The notes beneath the pieces are model-generated. The model worked only from the letters and a program-made list of their open reading frames with translations, did no database searches and was not told the DNA's origin. This document shows positions 33,045 to 35,956 of a stretch of 35,956 nucleotides of DNA, piece by piece. The number at the start of each line of letters is the position of its first letter. Within the stretch, counting starts at the first letter, position 1. The position numbers were made by a program, and so were the translations under genes. The DNA comes from Hofstenia miamia. Lineage: Eukaryota; Xenacoelomorpha; Acoela; Hofsteniidae. The DNA is taken from positions 225,348 to 261,303 of the forward strand of contig CABFPE010000009.1 in NCBI GenBank assembly GCA_900660155.1, in the 5' to 3' direction.

Positions 33045-33205
33045 CCCTACACAAGCCAGACATTTTTTACAACTTTGATAGTTTTAATAAGCACTTTTTT
33101 AAAGCTCTTAGCTGCCTAAATAATAAAGATATCTCAAATCTGAAAACAAAACTGGACAGTAAATTTTTTTCTTTTTCATTATCATTCCTAAATTGCGCGC
33201 CAGTG
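33045..33205 (+). repeat. Diverged dispersed repeat, copy C
   Basis: The block TTTTTTAAAGCTCTTAGCTG, then AAAGATATCTCAAATCTGAA and ACTGGACAGTAAATT aligns in the same order and orientation with 28630-28735. Copies B and C are clearly related over about 100 bp. C runs into a GC-rich stretch (33197-33250) not shared with B. Confidence 0.6.
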
Positions 33206-34035
33206 CGAACCTGTCCTTTGCGGGCGTAGCACCCGGGCGGGTCTTGCCTGGTTTATTGACACAAAATGACGATTTTTAGAATTTTCCAAAAACGCTCTTT
33301 AACATTCCTATTTTACAATTCCGCCACAAAATTCACTGATTTCGCCCACCTTTCAGCCTAAAATGTGTCTTTTGTCACTCTTGTCAAATCTAATTTACAT
33401 AAAAATATAACTCATTGAAAATTCACAAAAAGGAACGCCTCAAACTCGTCGAAAACTGGATAAAGTTTTTTAAACTTTTCAGCGAAAAGCAGGACAAACA
33501 ATAATTTTGCTTCTTATTTAGCAGACCGATTTTCTTTGATAGGAAGCCTGTGATTAGCCGAGAATGTTGGGAATCCCAGAGATTTCCAGTTTTCGACCAA
33601 TCAGAGGACAGTTTACATTTCCTCCATTTCCCAATGAACATGGGGTCCGTATAGAGGAGATCAAACTTTTTCGCTCTTGTGACAAGATTTTCCGAAATTT
33701 TCTTTAATTTTTATCTCATTGTCATCGTTTTTAACAGTGATAATGATAACACACCGTTAGGATTAGTGGGTAAACAGTGTGTAAACAATAGACCAAACCA
33801 CCTATACAGTCAAAAGAAGGGAGACTGTTGAAAGTATACCCTGATGAAACTCAGTAAACGACCAAAATAATAAAAATGAGAAAGGTGATCTGAACTGGGT
33901 CCAACACCTGCTTTGATAGTTTCAGATTGTTACAGGTTTCAGGCTTGTGATAATTAATAATTTGGCGCAATTTTTGAACTTAGTTTCACATTGATATTGT
34001 AAGAAATTCAAGTTCCAGTTTGAGTGTACATACTG
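33206..34035. other. Non-coding stretch with a GC-rich patch
   Basis: 33197-33250 is GC-rich (GCGGGCGTAGCACCCGGGCGGG) in AT-rich surroundings. The remainder shows no recognised gene. The 72-codon minus frame at 33423-33641 has no motif. Confidence 0.45.
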
Positions 34036-34041
34036 ACATCT

Positions 34042-34690
34042 GAGAGTGATGATATAGATGCTTCGGAGATAACTGGAAAGGACATTATAAAATTAGATTG
34101 TGCTGGCCATGTTAAAAAAAATGTATAACAGACTGGATAAAGTTGTAAGTGCAAATTAAAAATATATATATACATAATAGGAAACACACAGGGGAAAGGA
34201 CTTCTCACAGACAAAGAGATAAACAGGATACAAGGCCATAATGGACTTGCCATAAGGGATGATGCTGGGAATGTGGAAACCGTGTGCAATGCAGTGCGGG
34301 GCATTTATAGACATTGTAAAAGTGATCACGAATTGTGCCCAAATTGATGTTTATACACTAGAAATGGAGATTTAAATGTGGCTGACAAAAATCAATTCTC
34401 AAAATTTGTGATGAAGTAGATAAAGCTTGTTTTTGAGGAGTTATCCTCAATTGACCTGTTTCAAAAATGTGTTCATGGTGGTACCCAGGATGCCAACGAG
34501 TCTTTCATTACGTGACTTGGAAGAAATGTCTTACGTCAGTCTTCGTGGGGCGTAGGAGACTTGAAACTGCTGTGGCTAATTCAACTATAATTTACAAAAT
34601 TGATGAATTTGCTAGGACTTCTACTTATAACAAGCTCAGACTAGTACCAGGAGATTCCCCAAAATGCTCAACAGAAGACGGGTTATTGAT
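34042..34690 (+). pseudogene. Mutator-like transposase remnant
   Basis: Fragments in order: 34042-34128, DDIDASEITGKDIIKLDCAG, then HVKKNV and a stop; about 34198-34345, LLTDKEINRIQGHNGLAIRD, then AGNVETVCNAVRGIYRH and HELCPN; about 34420-34512, VFEELSSIDLFQKCVHGGTQ followed by DANESFI; 34517-34670 in another frame, TWKKCLTSVFVGRRRLETAV. The motifs LTDKEINRIQxxxGLAIR, LxKCxHGxTQxxNESF and PKxVFVGxxxLExxV belong to the Mutator-like transposase family widespread in arthropod and other invertebrate genomes (recalled family knowledge). Stops, a frameshift between NESF and VFVG, and missing spans show it is dead. Its termini were not identified. Confidence 0.72.
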
Positions 34691-34907
34691 TCACTGGTGA
34701 AGTCTACAATGATTGCGAATTTTTTAATCATCAGGTAAATAAAGCAATTGGAATCTCCTGCATTTAATAAAGATTTAAAATTAATTGAAGTCAAGGAAAA
34801 GGCTATAAAGTCTATTGCATATATAGTGATTTACTATTGGATTTTTAATAAAATATTTGAGCTGACGGACATTGAAATTTTCACATTAGTCTTGAGCTGT
34901 TGCTGTT

Positions 34908-35132
34908 TCATGAAGTAACTAGCCCCGACTTTCTTACAGTTGTTTTTTTAGTTATGAAATATCTAAGGTATTTTTGCTTAGGAAGTTTTGCATTGGAGCT
35001 CAAAATATCCATGATTTTGGTTTCTTGCATAAATATATAATCAAGTTTATAAAGAGCTATTGAGCCTAGGATTTTTGTAAACTTGCTTTGGCAAGCAATG
35101 ACATTTGCGTTATAGTTTACTATTTTTAACAT
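34908..35132 (-). pseudogene. LINE endonuclease (EEP) N-terminal fragment
   Basis: The frame starts LKIVNYNANVIACQSKFTKI and continues with LDYIFMQETKI. The YNAN...K...I...LD-x3-QET pattern is the start of the exonuclease-endonuclease-phosphatase domain of non-LTR retrotransposons, where Asn and the QE Glu bind the metal. Only the first 40 or so residues are recognisable. The element would run on toward lower coordinates, but there it meets the plus-strand Mutator remnant, so it is truncated. It has no reverse transcriptase attached and lies opposite in strand to both LINE remnants above. Confidence 0.5.
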
Positions 35133-35683
35133 AACAGTGGTTAAGGGGAAAAAAAGGATGAGAAGGACCTATATGCAACATTTCGCGTTTGCTGTTACAG
35201 GGAAACAAAGTTACCAAGTGAAGAAGTTGACATTATAGAGACACTGTTACTTTCAACTATTTTCAGATGCTTCGGATAAAATGCCTAATGACGTCCTGGA
35301 GCCCTTTAAGGCAGAGGGTTTTGGGGACTTTACATTTTTAGGAAGTAGAAAGGCATGAGAACCTTTACTGTTGTGGCCGGGAGAGTAACGACGAGCTACA
35401 GGGTGGGCATAGACAGATGAGAAAAAGCTCATTGGGAAACACAAAAGCATTTCGTAAACAAATTCTTTGGGCATATAGAGACTAGTAACTGTTATCCAAG
35501 TGTTTTTCAGATTGGATAGTGATATGAAACCACTATTGGATACCCTAGATGACTTCGATTGCAAAATCGCCATTCAAGATATAGAGGATTATATCCAAAA
35601 ACAAGAAAGTTGATCTTGCAAGTTTACTAGTGTAACCACTTGGTATGATAACTTTTGACTTGTGAGTCTTTCTTGATAATCCC
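35133..35683. other. Unassigned stretch with a 106-codon minus frame
   Basis: The minus-strand frame at 35253-35573 (SLYMPKEFVYEMLLCFPM, then ARRYSPGHNSKGSHAFLLP) is fairly GC-rich and uninterrupted, but I recognise no motif. It could be part of the retroelement whose endonuclease start lies at 34908-35132, since it is on the same strand and upstream, but that is only inference. Confidence 0.25.
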
Positions 35684-35711
35684 ATATATATATATATATA
35701 TATACATATAT
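35684..35711. repeat. (AT)n microsatellite
   Basis: AT dinucleotide run with one C interruption near its end. Confidence 0.9.
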
Positions 35712-35831
35712 ACTGACGTGAAAATATAGTTGTCAAACGAGTATAGGAATATATTTCAATTTTGTAGCTGTTATTTTTCACCTACAATATATACTATTCT
35801 TCTTTCTTAGTGTAATCATTTAAAACTTGAG

Positions 35832-35874
<43 letters not shown>
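35832..35874. repeat. (AT)n microsatellite near the window end
   Basis: About 40 bases of uninterrupted AT dinucleotide, the longest in the window. The remaining 80 or so bases show nothing. Confidence 0.95.
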
Positions 35875-35876
<2 letters not shown>

Positions 35877-35956
35877 CAATAAATGTGCAACCAACTACAA
35901 ACTAAGCTACGATGTACAATAGAATAGATTAAAAAGCACACATAAATTATTAGTAA

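Noticed and set aside
33423..33641. 72-codon minus-strand frame
   Set aside because: No recognisable domain or splice context, and other frames over the same bases look equally protein-like.
34008..34304. 98-codon minus-strand frame
   Set aside because: It is antisense to the Mutator-like transposase remnant on the plus strand.

Overview
The window is AT-rich eukaryotic DNA, almost certainly from an invertebrate animal. It has GT-AG introns (one about 5 kb), AATAAA poly(A) signals, a metazoan-type SLC6 transporter, and transposon families common in invertebrates (hAT, piggyBac, Mutator-like, Jockey/CR1-type LINEs, a Penelope-type endonuclease). I see no bacterial operon logic, CRISPR array, rRNA or convincing tRNA. 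I cannot name the species.

Layout. 1-3063: AT microsatellites and a badly broken hAT transposase on the minus strand (1102-2549). 3064-8225: the last two coding exons (63 nt and 92 nt) of a plus-strand gene with a proline-rich C-terminus, separated by an intron that carries a textbook hAT MITE with a perfect 8-bp target duplication (5654-6094). 8300-12480: mostly unannotatable AT-rich DNA, plus an assembly artefact: the same 173 bp lies on both sides of a 21-N gap. 12481-14300: a decayed piggyBac element on the minus strand, with a recognisable transposase core, C-terminal Cys-rich domain and TTAA-flanked end. 14900-15870: a LINE reverse-transcriptase remnant running into an antisense Penelope-like GIY-YIG-type fragment. 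17208-19856: a second LINE remnant, split by a 682-bp hAT-like element with its own target duplication. 21460-23140: several coding-like but broken segments, including an RRM-like stretch; these may be a dead multi-exon gene.

The only complete, intact gene is at 25492-27561 on the minus strand: a 689-aa, 12-TM, single-exon SLC6 Na+-coupled transporter, closest by motif to the amino-acid-transporter (B0AT/NTT4-like) branch. Upstream of its 5' end lie a TTAA-flanked piggyBac MITE (27845-28293), whose right end matches the end of the piggyBac remnant at 12481, and a diverged repeat with copies at 27.9, 28.6 and 33.1 kb. 29.9-35.9 kb holds two candidate terminal exons, a possible hAT element, a Mutator-like transposase remnant, an antisense LINE endonuclease N-terminus and more AT repeats.

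Apart from the SLC6 gene and the 3' end of the proline-rich gene, most recognisable sequence is mobile-element debris. I found no convincing new multi-gene system. The strongest observations are the intronless transporter, the nested hAT-in-LINE insertion, the matching piggyBac autonomous and MITE ends, and the false duplication at the gap.
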